Under the pieces are notes generated by a model, which had not been told where the DNA came from, made no database searches, and saw only the letters and a list, made by a program, of their open reading frames with translations. A stretch of 13,997 nucleotides of DNA from Caldifarciminota bacterium (GTDB lineage Bacteria > Hydrothermota > Hydrothermia > B15-G9 > WFZT01): contig JALXCE010000177.1 of the NCBI GenBank assembly GCA_026991055.1, positions 1 to 13,997 of the forward strand. The letters run 5' to 3'. Made by a program: the position numbers and the translations under genes. Positions 13,113-13,997 of this stretch are shown in pieces (position 1 is the stretch's first letter; the number at the start of each line of letters is the position of its first letter).

Positions 13113-13511
13113 CTATTTAAAGAAAAACGGAATTTCGTAAGCTGCGGACTCAGGTGAATCAGATGCGTGCACGGCGTTTCTCTGTATATCCGTTCCAAAC
13201 TTCGCTCTTATTGTTCCAGGGCGTGCCTTTGATGGATCGGTGGCTCCAACTACTTCTCTCAGCCTCTTAATGGCATCTTCTCCCTGAAGAAGGAGGCCTA
13301 CCACAGGGCCAGATGTCATAAATTCTACGAGTGAATCGTAGAAAGGCTTTCCCTTATGAACTGCGTAGAATTCACGTGCCTCTTCAACAGTGAGCCTTTT
13401 CATTATGATCCCGGCTATTTCAAACTTATCCTCAACCATGGAAATTATATCACCGATTGCACGCTTCGCCGTGGCATCTGGCTTGATTATCATTAAAGTT
13501 TTCTCAACCAT
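13113..13511 (-). CDS. ndk: Nucleoside diphosphate kinase
   Basis: NDK transfers the gamma phosphate from one NTP to another NDP through a phospho-histidine and so balances the NTP and dNTP pools in the cytoplasm. The 132-residue protein begins with the motif TLMIIKPDA (Lys10) and carries the active-site block NAVHASDSPESA with His115 as the phosphorylated residue. RPGTIRAKFG (97-106) is the nucleotide-binding stretch. Length is normal for bacteria, slightly short. The ATG directly abuts the TAA of the upstream oxidoreductase gene with no gap, and only a weak purine-rich site precedes it, so translational coupling is likely. A hairpin closes the unit. Confidence 0.97.
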   Translation of the reverse strand: MVEKTLMIIKPDATAKRAIGDIISMVEDKFEIAGIIMKRLTVEEAREFYAVHKGKPFYDSLVEFMTSGPVVGLLLQGEDAIKRLREVVGATDPSKARPGTIRAKFGTDIQRNAVHASDSPESAAYEIPFFFK

Positions 13512-13997
13512 TTATCCACTGACCTTCTGTGTTTTGTATTCCTCTGCAAGTTCAAACCCCTTGTTGACCGCCTTGAGGTTCAGCTCGACAAACTTTTTCT
13601 TTACCACTTTCTTGATGGATTCCTCGAGGGATTTTTTAGAAACGATTCCCGTAATCCCGGCAATGAATCCGAGAGAAAGTATATTTGTAACGAGTGGTGT
13701 TCCAAATTCCTGTGAGGCTATTCTTGCAAGAGGTACCTTGTAAAGGTTCTTGATCTTGTCCTCGTCAGGAATTCTTCTGACGGCACTGATGTCACACACA
13801 AGGATGCCATTCTCTTTGAGAGTTTTGACATACTTGTCACAGGAATCCTGGTTAAGGACGAGGAGAATGTCCGGATTGGTTGCTCTTGGATAGGTGATTT
13901 CTGTATCGGAAATCACCACATCTGACCTGGAGGAGCCGAGACGCGCCTCGGGACCATACATCGATGCCTGAAGGGCATCTTTACCATCAAGTACGGC
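13512..13997 (-). CDS. 2-oxoacid:ferredoxin oxidoreductase gamma subunit (KorC/PorC-like), 5'-truncated by window edge
   Basis: This is the small gamma subunit of a 2-oxoacid:ferredoxin oxidoreductase, which decarboxylates a 2-oxoacid (2-oxoglutarate or pyruvate) to its acyl-CoA and reduces ferredoxin. It is recognised from the family stretch DALQASMYGPEARLGSSRSD, then TNPDILLVLNQDSCDKYV and GTPLVTNILSLGFIAG. The open frame runs in phase to the right edge (AVLDGKDALQAS before the Met at 13961). That Met sits in the middle of a conserved motif, so it is not the start: the N-terminus, with the usual GxGGQG motif, lies outside the window. I lean to the 2-oxoglutarate enzyme but cannot separate it from the pyruvate enzyme. 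The partner alpha and beta genes are probably upstream, beyond the window. Confidence 0.88.
   Translation of the reverse strand, partial: AVLDGKDALQASMYGPEARLGSSRSDVVISDTEITYPRATNPDILLVLNQDSCDKYVKTLKENGILVCDISAVRRIPDEDKIKNLYKVPLARIASQEFGTPLVTNILSLGFIAGITGIVSKKSLEESIKKVVKKKFVELNLKAVNKGFELAEEYKTQKVSG

Noticed and set aside
13512..13961. Met at 13961 as the start of the oxidoreductase subunit
   Set aside because: The reading frame continues to the window edge with conserved family sequence before this Met, and no ribosome binding site precedes it.

Overview
The window reads as chromosomal DNA from a bacterium, probably anaerobic and possibly thermophilic. The bacterial assignment rests on a peptidoglycan-processing MltG, a RuvX/YqgF, GatCAB, strong Shine-Dalgarno sites and sigma70-like promoters. 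The anaerobic lean comes from a coenzyme-B12-dependent (class II) ribonucleotide reductase, a 2-oxoacid:ferredoxin oxidoreductase gamma subunit and a radical SAM protein. An archaeal-type short AspRS sits among them. I cannot assign a phylum from sequence alone; a deep-branching candidate phylum would fit.

Layout: all genes but one are on the minus strand. From right to left they are: (i) a 5'-truncated 2-oxoacid:ferredoxin oxidoreductase gamma subunit abutting ndk, closed by a perfect 17-bp hairpin; (ii) a repeat-bearing intergenic stretch (12472-13070); (iii) the only plus-strand gene, a radical SAM/SPASM-like protein (10974-12422), with its own promoter, an upstream inverted repeat and a textbook intrinsic terminator; (iv) nrdJ (8180-10486), followed by a GC-rich hairpin; (v) a tight gatC-gatA-gatB-aspS operon with its own promoter; (vi) about 1.15 kb of non-coding DNA (2432-3580) packed with GC-rich hairpin repeats; (vii) a ROK kinase-ruvX-mltG overlap cluster, followed by the first codons of another gene at the left edge.

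How the genes fit together: the clearest functional unit is gatCAB plus aspS. The AspRS carries His25 and Pro76 at the two anticodon-domain positions known to mark non-discriminating enzymes. The operon therefore appears to encode the whole two-step route to Asn-tRNA(Asn): mischarging with Asp, then amidation. nrdJ and ndk both serve dNTP supply. The 2-oxoacid oxidoreductase/ndk pair suggests a link to central carbon metabolism.

The main non-coding interest is (a) a diverged ~280-bp composite repeat present twice at a spacing of ~510 bp, with related modules near 12.8-13.0 kb and recurrent G-quadruplex-capable tracts; (b) a 12-bp palindrome at the predicted start site of the gatC operon; (c) an 11-bp inverted repeat with two nested palindromes upstream of the radical SAM promoter; and (d) two related GC-rich hairpins without T-tracts at the ends of nrdJ and ndk. 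I found no CRISPR array, transposase, tRNA or rRNA. No clearly new multi-gene system is visible.
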